The notes beneath the pieces were generated by a model, which made no database searches, had not been told where the DNA came from, and saw only the letters and a program-made list of their open reading frames with translations. From positions 1 through 64,000 of the forward strand of contig JBFGEG010000004.1 of the NCBI GenBank assembly GCA_041580235.1: a stretch of DNA of 64,000 bases, written 5' to 3'. The position numbers were made by a program, and so were the translations under genes. This document shows, piece after piece, positions 41,526-50,007 of this stretch. Source of the stretch: JADFOJ01 sp041580235 (GTDB lineage: Bacteria; Planctomycetota; Phycisphaerae; Phycisphaerales; SM1A02). Position 1 is the stretch's first letter; each line of letters starts with the position of its first letter.

Positions 41526-43619
41526 ATGATGACGAACGACCGACTCCACAGGATCGAGGAGCTCTTTCACAAGGCGAGGGTGCTGGATCCCGCCGACCGC
41601 GCCTCCTTCCTGGATGAAGAGTGTGATGCCGCGCTGGACCTGCGGGCGGAGGTGGAATCGCTTCTGGCCCACACCGACAGCGGCACCTCGCGGATGAAGC
41701 TCCGCCCGGACGACAGCGTGACGAAGGCGGTCCTGGTCGATCGAGGCCCCGTGTCGGAGGGTCCCGGCACTCGGATCGGCCCCTACAAGATCCTCCAGCA
41801 GATCGGCGAGGGCGGCTTCGGCGTCGTCTACATGGCCGAGCAGCAGGAGCCGGTTCAGCGCCGGGTCGCCCTCAAGATCATCAAGCTCGGCATGGACACG
41901 AAGCAGGTCATCGCCCGCTTCGAGGCCGAGCGGCAGGCCCTGGCCATGATGGATCATCCCAACATCGCCCGGGTGCTGGACGCCGGCGCGACCGAGACGG
42001 GGCGGCCCTACTTCGTGATGGAGCTCGTCAAGGGCATCTCCGTCACCGAGTACTGCGACAAGGGCAAGCTCTCCATGCGGCAGCGTCTGGATCTCTTTCT
42101 CGACGTGTGCCACGCCGTGCAGCACGCCCACCAGAAGGGCGTCATTCATCGGGACATCAAGCCGTCCAACGTGCTCGTGACGCTTCACGACACCAGGCCC
42201 GTTCCCAAGGTGATCGACTTCGGCATCGCCAAGGCGACGAGTCACAGGCTCACGGAGAAGACCCTCTTCACGGAGTTCCGCTACTTCATCGGAACGCCCG
42301 AGTACATGAGCCCCGACCAGGCCGAGATCAGCGGCCTCGACGTGGACACCCGCACCGACATCTACTCCCTGGGCGTGCTGCTCTACGAGCTGTTGACGGG
42401 CACGACCCCGTTCGACTCCCAGACGCTGCGAGCGGGCGGCTACGGGGAGATCCAGCGGATCATCCGGGAGGTGGAGCCGCCCAAGCCGTCGACGCGGCTG
42501 GGAACGCTCGAGGGCAAGGAAGGGACCGACATCGCCCTGTTCAGGCGGGCCGAGCCCGGATCGCTCAGCCGGCTCATGCGCGGCGACCTGGACTGGGTGG
42601 TCATGAAGGCCCTGGAGAAGGACCGCACCCGGCGGTACCAGTCCGCGAGCGAGCTCGCCGGCGACATCGAGCGGTACCTCGAGAACCAGCCGGTGATCGC
42701 GGGGCCGCCGAGCGTCGGGTACAAGTTCCGCAAGTTCGTGCAGCGTCACCGGCTGGGGGTCACCGCGGTCGCGCTGATCGCGGTCGCGCTCGTGACCGGT
42801 CTCGGGCTGGCGACGGCCGGCTTCGTCCAGGCCCGACGCGAGGCGCAACGCTCCCAGCAGATCGCCGACTTCCTTCAGAGTCTGTTTGTCTCGACGAGCC
42901 CCGACCAGGCGATCTCCGCCGACGCCGACGTCGAGCGGGTGCTGGTCACGGCCCGCGAAGTCTTCGGCAACGACCACGCCACCGTCGCGGCGACGCTGAG
43001 CAGCCGGGCGCTCCAGCTCCAGTCCGAGGGCGACCTCGAGGGCGCCGAGGCGCTCTACCGCGAGTCCATGCGGCTCTGGAGCGAGCAGTTCGGCGCAGAC
43101 GACATCCACGTCGCCAACACGCTCGGCCGCCTTGGCATCCTGCTGGTGACCAAGGGTGACGACGAGGCCGCCGAGGAAGCACTGCGTGAGTCCGTGCGGA
43201 TCGCCCTGGCGCAGCCGGGGGCGGACAACCTCGCGGTGAGCGAGACGCTGGCCGTGCTGGGCGGGTTTCTCGTCAACCAGAGCAAGTTCGACGAAGCGGC
43301 GGCGTTCCTGAGGGAGTCGATTCGCATTCGAAAGCAGCTGGCGCCGCACCAGCGGTTCCAGATCGCCCTGACCATCAACTCCCTGGTCAACGTGGTCGCC
43401 ATGGCGGGCATGGACGCGGAGGCCGACGAGCTGATGCCCGAGCTGCTCGAGTCGTGGCGACGGGCGGTCCCGGCCGACAGCACCTTCCTGGCCCGCGTGC
43501 TCATCGACATCGCCGCGCAGTGGCACTTCGGGCGTGGCGAGTATGACACGGCAGAACCGCTACTCGTGGAGGCGCTGAACATCTTTCGAAACAGCGGGTC
43601 GCCCGTGAACCGGCCGTAG
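41526..43619 (+). CDS. Ser/Thr protein kinase with TPR region, ended by an in-frame TAG
   Basis: A 697-residue transmembrane kinase. An N-terminal helical part (1-80) is followed by the kinase domain (88-390): glycine loop GEGGFGVVY, Lys-117 in VALKIIK, catalytic HRDIKPSNV near 208, DFGIAK near 233 and TPEYMSPDQAE. One membrane helix (about 413-437) leads to TPR-like repeats outside or in the periplasm. The frame stops at TAG (43617-43619) and reopens three bases later in the same frame with more TPR sequence, so the two pieces look like one 883-residue gene cut by a nonsense codon. Confidence 0.9.
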   Translation: MMTNDRLHRIEELFHKARVLDPADRASFLDEECDAALDLRAEVESLLAHTDSGTSRMKLRPDDSVTKAVLVDRGPVSEGPGTRIGPYKILQQIGEGGFGVVYMAEQQEPVQRRVALKIIKLGMDTKQVIARFEAERQALAMMDHPNIARVLDAGATETGRPYFVMELVKGISVTEYCDKGKLSMRQRLDLFLDVCHAVQHAHQKGVIHRDIKPSNVLVTLHDTRPVPKVIDFGIAKATSHRLTEKTLFTEFRYFIGTPEYMSPDQAEISGLDVDTRTDIYSLGVLLYELLTGTTPFDSQTLRAGGYGEIQRIIREVEPPKPSTRLGTLEGKEGTDIALFRRAEPGSLSRLMRGDLDWVVMKALEKDRTRRYQSASELAGDIERYLENQPVIAGPPSVGYKFRKFVQRHRLGVTAVALIAVALVTGLGLATAGFVQARREAQRSQQIADFLQSLFVSTSPDQAISADADVERVLVTAREVFGNDHATVAATLSSRALQLQSEGDLEGAEALYRESMRLWSEQFGADDIHVANTLGRLGILLVTKGDDEAAEEALRESVRIALAQPGADNLAVSETLAVLGGFLVNQSKFDEAAAFLRESIRIRKQLAPHQRFQIALTINSLVNVVAMAGMDAEADELMPELLESWRRAVPADSTFLARVLIDIAAQWHFGRGEYDTAEPLLVEALNIFRNSGSPVNRP

Positions 43620-43622
43620 GTC

Positions 43623-44177
43623 ATGGCGGTCCGGGTCCTCTTCAAGATCAGTATGAGCCGCGGCGATCCCGCCGCGGCGCTGCCGATCGCCCGCGAGCAG
43701 GTCGAGCTCGCCCGCGAGTGGGAGCACGGAGCGCGGCTCGACGACGCACTCAAGGAGCTTGGCAACACGGCGTGGCAGATCGCCCGCGAGCCGCAACAGC
43801 CCGAGCAGGATTATCGCGCGGCACTCGACGCCATCGAGCTGGTGCTCGCCGAGAAGCCCGACGGCGCCGCCTACATCAACACGAAGGGCATCCTGCACTA
43901 CCGCCTCGGCGACGACGAAGCCGCCCTGGAGACCCTTGCCCGCTCGCACGCCCACTACTCGCAGCAGTACCAGGGCGGAGTGCCCGCCGATCTCGCGTTC
44001 ATGGCGATGGCCCACCACCGGCTCGGCCACGCAAAGGAGGCCCGCCAGGCCATGACGCAGCTCCGGGGGGCGATGAGCAACCCGGATCTCGGCCAGTCCG
44101 AGGACAACCGCAAGCACATGGAGGAGGCCGAGGCTCTTCTCGGCGTCATCGATCCGGAGGATCCCGGCCGTGACTGA
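43623..44177 (+). CDS. TPR continuation of the kinase, after in-frame stop
   Basis: A 184-residue TPR-rich piece in the same reading frame as the kinase, separated from it only by TAG GTC. Helix pairs are visible (GDPAAALPIAREQVELAREW, LKELGNTAWQIA, KGILHYRLGDDEAALETLARS, MAHHRLGHAKEARQAM). The ATG three bases after the TAG could restart translation by coupling, so it may be made separately, joined by readthrough, or be the result of a base error. Its stop overlaps the next gene. Confidence 0.7.
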   Translation: MAVRVLFKISMSRGDPAAALPIAREQVELAREWEHGARLDDALKELGNTAWQIAREPQQPEQDYRAALDAIELVLAEKPDGAAYINTKGILHYRLGDDEAALETLARSHAHYSQQYQGGVPADLAFMAMAHHRLGHAKEARQAMTQLRGAMSNPDLGQSEDNRKHMEEAEALLGVIDPEDPGRD

Positions 44178-44823
44178 CATGATCGATCTTGCCGACTCCA
44201 TCCCCGGCCGCGTTGTGAAGATCGTGGACGCCCGCGGCCGCGAGACGACCCAGCTCGACCCGCTGCGCATGCACCTGATGCCGCGTCGGGGCGCGATCGA
44301 GCCCCGTGAGCTGGAGCAGATCGTCGAGTCCATCGTCCCCGGACGGGCCAGGTGCCGGCCGCTGGCCCTCGTCGCGCTCGTGCTCGGCGTGCTCTTGCTG
44401 GGGGGCTTCGGAGCCGCGGTCCTGCTCGAGGGCCGGGTGGCGTGGAAGGACCTCGTCAGCACCCTCACCAACCCGGCGATCCTGGCGCCGAGCCTCGCGG
44501 GGATCGTCTTTCTCCCGGTGTGGCTCGCCCGACGTCGGCGGGCTCAACGCCACCGGGTCACGGCGGTTCTGCTCAAGCACCGCCGCTGTCCGCACTGCGG
44601 TTACGGGCTGACGGGCCTGCCCGTTGATCCGGCGGACGGGGTCACGGTGTGCCCGGAGTGCGCCGCCGCGTGGCGGCTCGACGACCCCGCGATCGATCGG
44701 CACTGCGCGGCCGGCGTGGACTGTGCCCTGTCCGGCCGCACGTGCCGGATCAAGCTGGTGCTTTTCGGGCTGACCGTCGCCGCGGTCGGGGCGACGGTCC
44801 TGTTCGTGTTCGCGCGCGGCTGA
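44170..44823 (+). CDS. Zinc-ribbon membrane protein
   Basis: A 217-residue protein with two membrane segments in the middle (PLALVALVLGVLLLGGFGAAV, NPAILAPSLAGIVFLPVWLA), a zinc ribbon CPHCGYGLTGLP...CPECAAAW near 137-165, and a last membrane helix (IKLVLFGLTVAAVGATVLFVF). The ribbon motif CxxCGYxLxGLP is common in planctomycete membrane proteins of unknown role. The GTG start overlaps the TPR gene's end, so it belongs to the sigma-kinase operon. Confidence 0.75.
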   Translation: MTDMIDLADSIPGRVVKIVDARGRETTQLDPLRMHLMPRRGAIEPRELEQIVESIVPGRARCRPLALVALVLGVLLLGGFGAAVLLEGRVAWKDLVSTLTNPAILAPSLAGIVFLPVWLARRRRAQRHRVTAVLLKHRRCPHCGYGLTGLPVDPADGVTVCPECAAAWRLDDPAIDRHCAAGVDCALSGRTCRIKLVLFGLTVAAVGATVLFVFARG

Positions 44824-44829
44824 ACGGGC

Positions 44830-45480
44830 TCAGGCGCTTCCCATCATCTTGATGAAGGAGTCGGCCTCGGCGATGGCCGCCTCCATCTCTTCGACCAGCG
44901 CCGCGATGTCGGACTCGAGCGCCACGACCTCGCCCTGCAGCGATGCGATGGCCTGCGCGTTGAGATTGTGCTTCAGATACAGCACGTGGTCCCGGAACGC
45001 GACGAGGACCGGCTCCATACGGCCCTCCGCCCGCTTCATCGTCCGCAGGAGCTGATCGTATCGGTCCTGGGTCGTGCGGAGCTGCTCCTGGCTGCGGCGT
45101 CGCAGGTCCGCGCTCGAGTACTGGGTCAGCTCGCGCTCCCACTCCTCGAACAACGCACCGGAAACGTCCTCGATTCCGCTGATACGGTCCCGCACACGTG
45201 TGGCGTCCGCCTCGCAGCGCTCCAGCTCGGTCGCGAGCTGGTCGTATTTGACACGCAGGTCACCGCCCTGGACGCCCACCACCGCGGTGAACTGCTCAAG
45301 GGCGTTCTGGAACTGCGTCTTGGCCTCCTGCTGCTCGTCACGCGCCGACTCCACCCGCGAGACGAGGATGTCCCGCTTGTGCTGGCCGAGCTTCTCCATC
45401 GCCCCGTAGTACACCGACTGGCAGCCGGCCAGGCACAGGACACCGGTCATCGTGACGTTTCGCATCGTGAGCAATCGCAT
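44830..45480 (-). CDS. DUF2959-family lipoprotein
   Basis: A 216-residue lipoprotein (VLCLAGCQSVYYGAMEKLGQHKRDILVSRV, lipobox LAGC). The rest is long coiled coil (ARDEQQEAKTQFQNALEQF, RSQEQLRTTQDRYDQLLRTM, LKHNLNAQAIASLQGEVVAL), which fits DUF2959 throughout its length. Function is unknown; it is probably periplasmic, on the membrane. The ATG at 45480 is chosen because GGGAGCTGTTCG lies before it; the longer frame to 45675 is not convincing. Confidence 0.85.
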   Translation of the reverse strand: MRLLTMRNVTMTGVLCLAGCQSVYYGAMEKLGQHKRDILVSRVESARDEQQEAKTQFQNALEQFTAVVGVQGGDLRVKYDQLATELERCEADATRVRDRISGIEDVSGALFEEWERELTQYSSADLRRRSQEQLRTTQDRYDQLLRTMKRAEGRMEPVLVAFRDHVLYLKHNLNAQAIASLQGEVVALESDIAALVEEMEAAIAEADSFIKMMGSA

Positions 45481-45517
45481 CGAACAGCTCCCTGCGGCTC
45501 CCTGGTCAAAGGCGGGC

Positions 45518-45523
45518 ATTGTA
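45518..45523 (-). promoter_or_regulatory. -10 box of DUF2959 gene
   Basis: TACAAT on the minus strand, 37 nt before the ATG. A clear -35 box is not seen. Confidence 0.4.
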
Positions 45524-45714
45524 TCGAGTGCGGTCGCGGGCGTTTCCGACGGCCGCTCACCCGCCAACCAGGCTCCGGTAATCCGGTCCTCGTTGTGTCG
45601 GCGGGCGACACGCGGGCTTGCCCCGCTTCCCCGCGGCCGCGGTCTCAAGGTGGGGGGATCGGCAGCCGACGTCATAGGGAATACGCCGGGGCCGAGATCG
45701 GCGGGGGGGCTGTC

Positions 45715-46653
45715 GTGCGGGACCAGCAGATCGATCGTTCACCGGGGAGCCCGAAGTCGAACCAGCCTGCGGAGGAGCTGGCGGCCGCCCTCCGGGAGCT
45801 CCAGACCACACAGAGCCATCTCGCCCAGTCGGAGAAGATGGCCTCCATCGGCCAGCTGGCGGCCGGCGTGGCCCACGAGATCAACAACCCGATCGGTTTC
45901 ATCTCGAGCAACTTGAACTCCCTGCGGCAGTACGTGAAGGATCTCCAGCGCATGTTCGCCGCCTACCACGAGCTCGTAGGGGCACACGGGCCGGGTGGCT
46001 CGAAGCTGGACGCGAGGCTGGACGAGATCCAGCGTGTTCGCGAGGAGATCGATCTCGATTTCATTCTCGCGGATGTGACGGATCTCATCAGCGAGTCGAT
46101 CGAGGGCGCCAACCGTGTTCGCGAGATCGTTGCCGACCTCCGCGACTTCGCCCACGTTGACAGCCCGGACGTCGCCGAGGAGGACGTCAACGATCTCCTG
46201 GACAAGACGATCAACGTCGCCTGGAACGAGCTCAAGTACAAGGCCGACATCGTCCGTGAGTTCGGCGACGTTCCGGGGCTGCCGTGCTACGGAGGCAAGC
46301 TCGGACAGGTCTTCCTGAATCTGCTGGTCAATGCCGCCCAGGCCATCGCGGATCACGGCACCATCACCATCCGCACGGGTCACGACGGGGACATCGTCTG
46401 GATCGAGGTCGCCGACACCGGTTGCGGCATGCCGGCCGAGATCCTCAGCCGCGTCTTCGAGCCGTTCTTCACGACCAAGGAGATGGGCCGGGGCACGGGT
46501 CTGGGGCTGCACCTCGCCTACAAGATCGTGGAAGCCCACGGGGGCCGGATCGATGTCCGGAGCACGGCAGGCGCCGGCACGATGTTCCGCATCGAGCTGC
46601 CGGTCACCGGTCCTCCCGAAGCGAAGGAGAGCCACGGTGAACTCGCCGCTTGA
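45715..46653 (+). CDS. Cytoplasmic sensor histidine kinase
   Basis: A 312-residue soluble kinase. A coiled N-terminus (AEELAAALRELQTTQSHLAQ) leads to SEKMASIGQLAAGVAHEINNPIGF with the phosphorylated His near residue 54. The ATPase part has NLLVNAAQAIAD, VADTGCGMPAE, FEPFFTTKEMGRGTGLGL. The helix between His and ATPase is long (residues 70-140). No sensor domain is present. The start is a GTG at 45715; the true start is not certain because the frame stays open far upstream. It overlaps the REC-PAS gene by 17 nt. Confidence 0.88.
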   Translation: MRDQQIDRSPGSPKSNQPAEELAAALRELQTTQSHLAQSEKMASIGQLAAGVAHEINNPIGFISSNLNSLRQYVKDLQRMFAAYHELVGAHGPGGSKLDARLDEIQRVREEIDLDFILADVTDLISESIEGANRVREIVADLRDFAHVDSPDVAEEDVNDLLDKTINVAWNELKYKADIVREFGDVPGLPCYGGKLGQVFLNLLVNAAQAIADHGTITIRTGHDGDIVWIEVADTGCGMPAEILSRVFEPFFTTKEMGRGTGLGLHLAYKIVEAHGGRIDVRSTAGAGTMFRIELPVTGPPEAKESHGELAA

Positions 46654-47503
46654 TCTCGCCGCCGTCCAATCCATCCAACCGGCCGGAGACGCTGGTGGGG
46701 CCGAGAGCCGCCGTCATCGTGTCCTGCTGGTCGATGACGAAGAGGGCATCGTGCGGTCGCTGCGCCGTCTGCTCAGACGAGAGCCGTACGACCTGGACAC
46801 CGCCGGCAGCGGGGAGGAGGCGCTCGAGAAGCTCGCCAGCCATCCGGCTCATCTGATCCTGACCGATCAGCGGATGCCGGGCATGACCGGGGTCGAGCTG
46901 CTCCGCGAGGTCCGCAACCGGTGGCCGGACACCATCCGCATCATTCTGAGCGGCTACACCAAGGTAGACACCATCATCGATGCCATCAACGACGGTGAGG
47001 TTTACAAGTACCTCACCAAGCCGTGGAATGACGAGGAGCTGAAGCTCAACCTGCGGCGGGCTCTCGAGCAGTACGAGCTCGAGGCGGAGAACCGACGGCT
47101 TGCCGAGCAGGTTCTCGCGCAGAACCGAAAGCTCATCGAGCTCAACAAGATGCTCGAGGAGCGCGCCCTCGACGCCGCGGCCGGGCTGAGCTCGTGGCAG
47201 ACGCTGCTGGAGACCCTCCGCGTGGGCGTGGTGGCGATCGACGAGAATGAGCTGATCGTGGCGGCGAATCGCCAGGCGATGGAGCTGGCCGCGGCCACCC
47301 AGGAGTTCGTCGGGAGCCCGGCGGATACCGCCCTCAAGCGCGATCTCTACGCGATCGTCAAACAGACCGCGGGCCGATCTCGCTGCGGCCTCTCCGGTCG
47401 TCTGCAGCTCGACGGGCGAGCCTGCCAGTGGCACGTTGAGCCGCTACGCGACGGAGACATGTGCTTCGGCAACGTGATCACGATCTGGGAGGAGGTCAAA
47501 TGA
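46637..47503 (+). CDS. Response regulator with REC and PAS domains
   Basis: A 288-residue protein. The receiver domain (about 28-145) has LLVDDEEGIVRSL, the phosphorylated Asp in ILTDQRMPGMTG, the switch Ser in ILSGYTKVDT and Lys in YLTKPWNDEELK. A coiled linker (YELEAENRRLAEQVLAQNRKL) precedes a PAS-like domain (TLRVGVVAIDENELIVAANRQAMEL). There is no DNA-binding domain, so it acts by protein contact. The GTG start lies inside the kinase gene's 3' end; the stop overlaps the HDOD gene as ATGA. Confidence 0.88.
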   Translation: MNSPLDLAAVQSIQPAGDAGGAESRRHRVLLVDDEEGIVRSLRRLLRREPYDLDTAGSGEEALEKLASHPAHLILTDQRMPGMTGVELLREVRNRWPDTIRIILSGYTKVDTIIDAINDGEVYKYLTKPWNDEELKLNLRRALEQYELEAENRRLAEQVLAQNRKLIELNKMLEERALDAAAGLSSWQTLLETLRVGVVAIDENELIVAANRQAMELAAATQEFVGSPADTALKRDLYAIVKQTAGRSRCGLSGRLQLDGRACQWHVEPLRDGDMCFGNVITIWEEVK

Positions 47504-48732
47504 CCGTCACCAGCAAGACGAAGTTCATCGATCAGATCGAGAGCTTGCCTCCGCTGCCGAGGATCGTCGGCCGGGTCCTGGAGGTTACCAAGTCGCCGCA
47601 GACTTCGGCGGAGGATCTGGCCAGGGTCCTTTCCGAGGACCAGGCCATGGCCGCCAAGATTCTCCGCGTCGCCAACTCGCCTTTCTACGGGGCGAGAGGG
47701 CGGGTGACCCAGCTGACAAGGGCCGTCGTGATGCTGGGCTCGGTGGCCGTACGCAACCAGGTCATCGGTATCTGCGCCCGCAGTGCCGTGGCTCCCACCG
47801 CCCAAGCGAGCGAGGATCACGAGACCCTCTGGCGGCACGCCATTGCGGTGGCCTCGGCGTCGGAGCTCATCGGTCGCCGGATCGGCTTCCGGCCGCCGGT
47901 CGATGCGTTTATCGCAGGTCTGCTTCACGACATCGGGCAGCTGGCGATGGTGGTCTTTCAACCCAAGGCGTTCGGCGAGGTCTTGCGCGACCGCAGCGGC
48001 AAAGTCAATCTGCTCGAGCTGGAGCGGGAGCGTCTCGGCCTTGATCACACCGAGGCGGGCTACCGGATCCTTACCCGGTGGGGCCTGCCCGATCCCGTCT
48101 GCCGAGTCGTTCAGCACCATCATGACGAGAGCTTCGATGAGAAGGATTCCATTGCGCAGCTGCTGGCCATCGTCATGCTGGGAGACACGCTGGCCCAGGT
48201 GATGGGCATGGGGTTTGACTTTCCGCTGGAGCTCGCGAAACGGGCGGAGGCAGCGGTGAGCTTCCTGGGCATCACGGAATCCGACCAGCTGTATGTCCTC
48301 AGCTGGCTCGAGGGCCGGGTGGCGGAGACGGACGAGATGCTGGCGATCGAGGATTCCCCGACCGAGCCCGGTGAGGAAGCACCCCCGAAGCCCGCGGTGT
48401 GGTTCTCCGGCGAGTCGGGGGCCCAGGATGTCGGACGGATTCTCCTTCAGCACTTCGGTTATGAGGTCAGACACGCTTCGGGCGTCGACACCGACGCCGA
48501 GCTGCCCGGCGACGCCCTGATGATCATCGCGCTGTCGGAGGACCGTAAGCCCGATGCGTGCCGGCTGGCGTCCACGCTGGCCGCGAAGGGACACCGCAAG
48601 CTCGTCATGCTCGCCGACCCCGTGGAGAGCGATCCGCCGCGGCGGCGTCATGCCGGCAGCGGCGTCCTGCTGATCCCCCGGAGCTTCACCGCGTTTGATC
48701 TCCGCTGGGCCGAGGAGCAGCTTGCGGCGTGA
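47500..48732 (+). CDS. HDOD-domain protein
   Basis: A 410-residue signalling protein. The HDOD domain (about 8-210) has LPPLPRIVGRVLEVTKSPQTS, IAGLLHDIGQLAMVVF and a later LRILTRWGLPDPVCRVVQHHHD-like region; HD residues are kept at HDIG. From about residue 300 the protein continues with a receiver-like fold that lacks the phosphorylation Asp pattern (FGYEVRHASGVDTDAELPGDALMIIALSE). It probably binds a nucleotide or partner and does not hydrolyse. ATG overlaps the REC-PAS stop (ATGA). Confidence 0.87.
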   Translation: MTVTSKTKFIDQIESLPPLPRIVGRVLEVTKSPQTSAEDLARVLSEDQAMAAKILRVANSPFYGARGRVTQLTRAVVMLGSVAVRNQVIGICARSAVAPTAQASEDHETLWRHAIAVASASELIGRRIGFRPPVDAFIAGLLHDIGQLAMVVFQPKAFGEVLRDRSGKVNLLELERERLGLDHTEAGYRILTRWGLPDPVCRVVQHHHDESFDEKDSIAQLLAIVMLGDTLAQVMGMGFDFPLELAKRAEAAVSFLGITESDQLYVLSWLEGRVAETDEMLAIEDSPTEPGEEAPPKPAVWFSGESGAQDVGRILLQHFGYEVRHASGVDTDAELPGDALMIIALSEDRKPDACRLASTLAAKGHRKLVMLADPVESDPPRRRHAGSGVLLIPRSFTAFDLRWAEEQLAA

Positions 48733-48775
48733 ACGAGGCCCGCGGGCACGAGCCCGCGAGCACAAGGAGGGCGCG

Positions 48776-49927
48776 ATGGCAGCGAAGGTCCTGTTGATCG
48801 ATGACGAGCCGCTGGTGCTGCGGGCGCTGCAGCGCACACTCCGTCGCGCGGGGCACGAGCTGCTCACCGCCTCCGGCGGCGCCGAGGCGCTCGAAATCCT
48901 CGAGCAGCAAGACGTGGCCGTGATCATCTGCGACCAGCAGATGCCGGGGATGGCCGGCGCCGAGGTGCTGAAGCGATCCATCGCCATTCGCCCCGACGCC
49001 ATCCGCATCACGCTGACGGGTTATGCCGACCTCCAGGCGACCGTCGCGACCGTCAATGAGGGGAAGGTCAGCCACTTTCTGTTCAAGCCCTGGGATGACG
49101 ATCACCTGCGGGCGATCGTCAGCGAGGCGGTCCGCAGCTGCGAGATGCATCGGGAGATCCAGCGGCTCAACGATCTCACGCGGCGGCAACGCGACGAGCT
49201 GCAGGAGTGGAGCGAGCTCCTGGAGCAGCGTGTCCGTGACCGCACGGTCGCCCTGAACTCCAGCTACGAGCAGACGCTCAGCGCCCTGATGCTCGCTCTG
49301 GATGCCCGCGAGCACGCCACCGTGGGCCACTCACGTCGGGTGACCATCTACTCCCTCTTTCTCGCCCTTCAGCTTGGTGTCGAGTTCGAGCGGCTTGAAG
49401 ACCTGTATCGCGGCGCATTGCTTCACGACATCGGCAAGATTGGCACCCCCGACGCGGTGCTCCTCAAGCCGGGCAAGCTCGATCCCGAAGAGCGCGCGAT
49501 CATCGAGGAGCACGTCGTGATCGGCACCCGGATCATCGAGGACATCTCCTATCTCCGCGACGCCATCGCCATCCCGCGCTATCACCACGAGAAGTACGAC
49601 GGCACGGGCTACGCCGAGGGGCTCGCGGGCGATGCCATTCCGATCGAGGCCCGGATCTTCGCCATCGTCGATGTCTACGACGCCCTGCGTAACGACCGCC
49701 CCTACAAGAAGGCCATGCCCTACGAGAAGACGATGCAGATCATCCACGAAGGCGACGGCACGCACTTTGATCCGGCGGTCGTCGCCGCGTTTGCGAACGT
49801 GCCCGTGTCCACCTGGACCTCCCTTGCCGCGGCCGCGGAGGGCATCAACAACTTCCAGGAGATGCTCGTGACCTGCCTCAGCACCCAGGAGCGCTCCTCC
49901 CGGCCCCGGACGAGCGAGGCGGCGTAG
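48776..49927 (+). CDS. Response regulator with HD-GYP phosphodiesterase domain
   Basis: A 383-residue RpfG-like protein. REC domain (1-125): LLIDDEPLVLRAL, Asp in IICDQQMPGMAG, Thr in ITLTGYADLQ, Lys in FLFKPWDDD. A helical linker follows. The HD-GYP domain (160-340) has HDIGKIGTPDAVLLKPGKLDPEE and HHEKYDGTGYAEGL; the classic GYP reads GYA here. The family breaks down cyclic di-GMP. AAGGAGGGCGCG is a strong ribosome binding site. It ends the four-gene signalling run. Confidence 0.93.
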   Translation: MAAKVLLIDDEPLVLRALQRTLRRAGHELLTASGGAEALEILEQQDVAVIICDQQMPGMAGAEVLKRSIAIRPDAIRITLTGYADLQATVATVNEGKVSHFLFKPWDDDHLRAIVSEAVRSCEMHREIQRLNDLTRRQRDELQEWSELLEQRVRDRTVALNSSYEQTLSALMLALDAREHATVGHSRRVTIYSLFLALQLGVEFERLEDLYRGALLHDIGKIGTPDAVLLKPGKLDPEERAIIEEHVVIGTRIIEDISYLRDAIAIPRYHHEKYDGTGYAEGLAGDAIPIEARIFAIVDVYDALRNDRPYKKAMPYEKTMQIIHEGDGTHFDPAVVAAFANVPVSTWTSLAAAAEGINNFQEMLVTCLSTQERSSRPRTSEAA

Positions 49928-50007
49928 ACCCGCACCCCCACCGGTCGCGAAACGAATCAAGCGGGTCGCGCGAAGCTGAAGTGAAGCTCGGTCGGCGAGG
50001 ATGTCGC

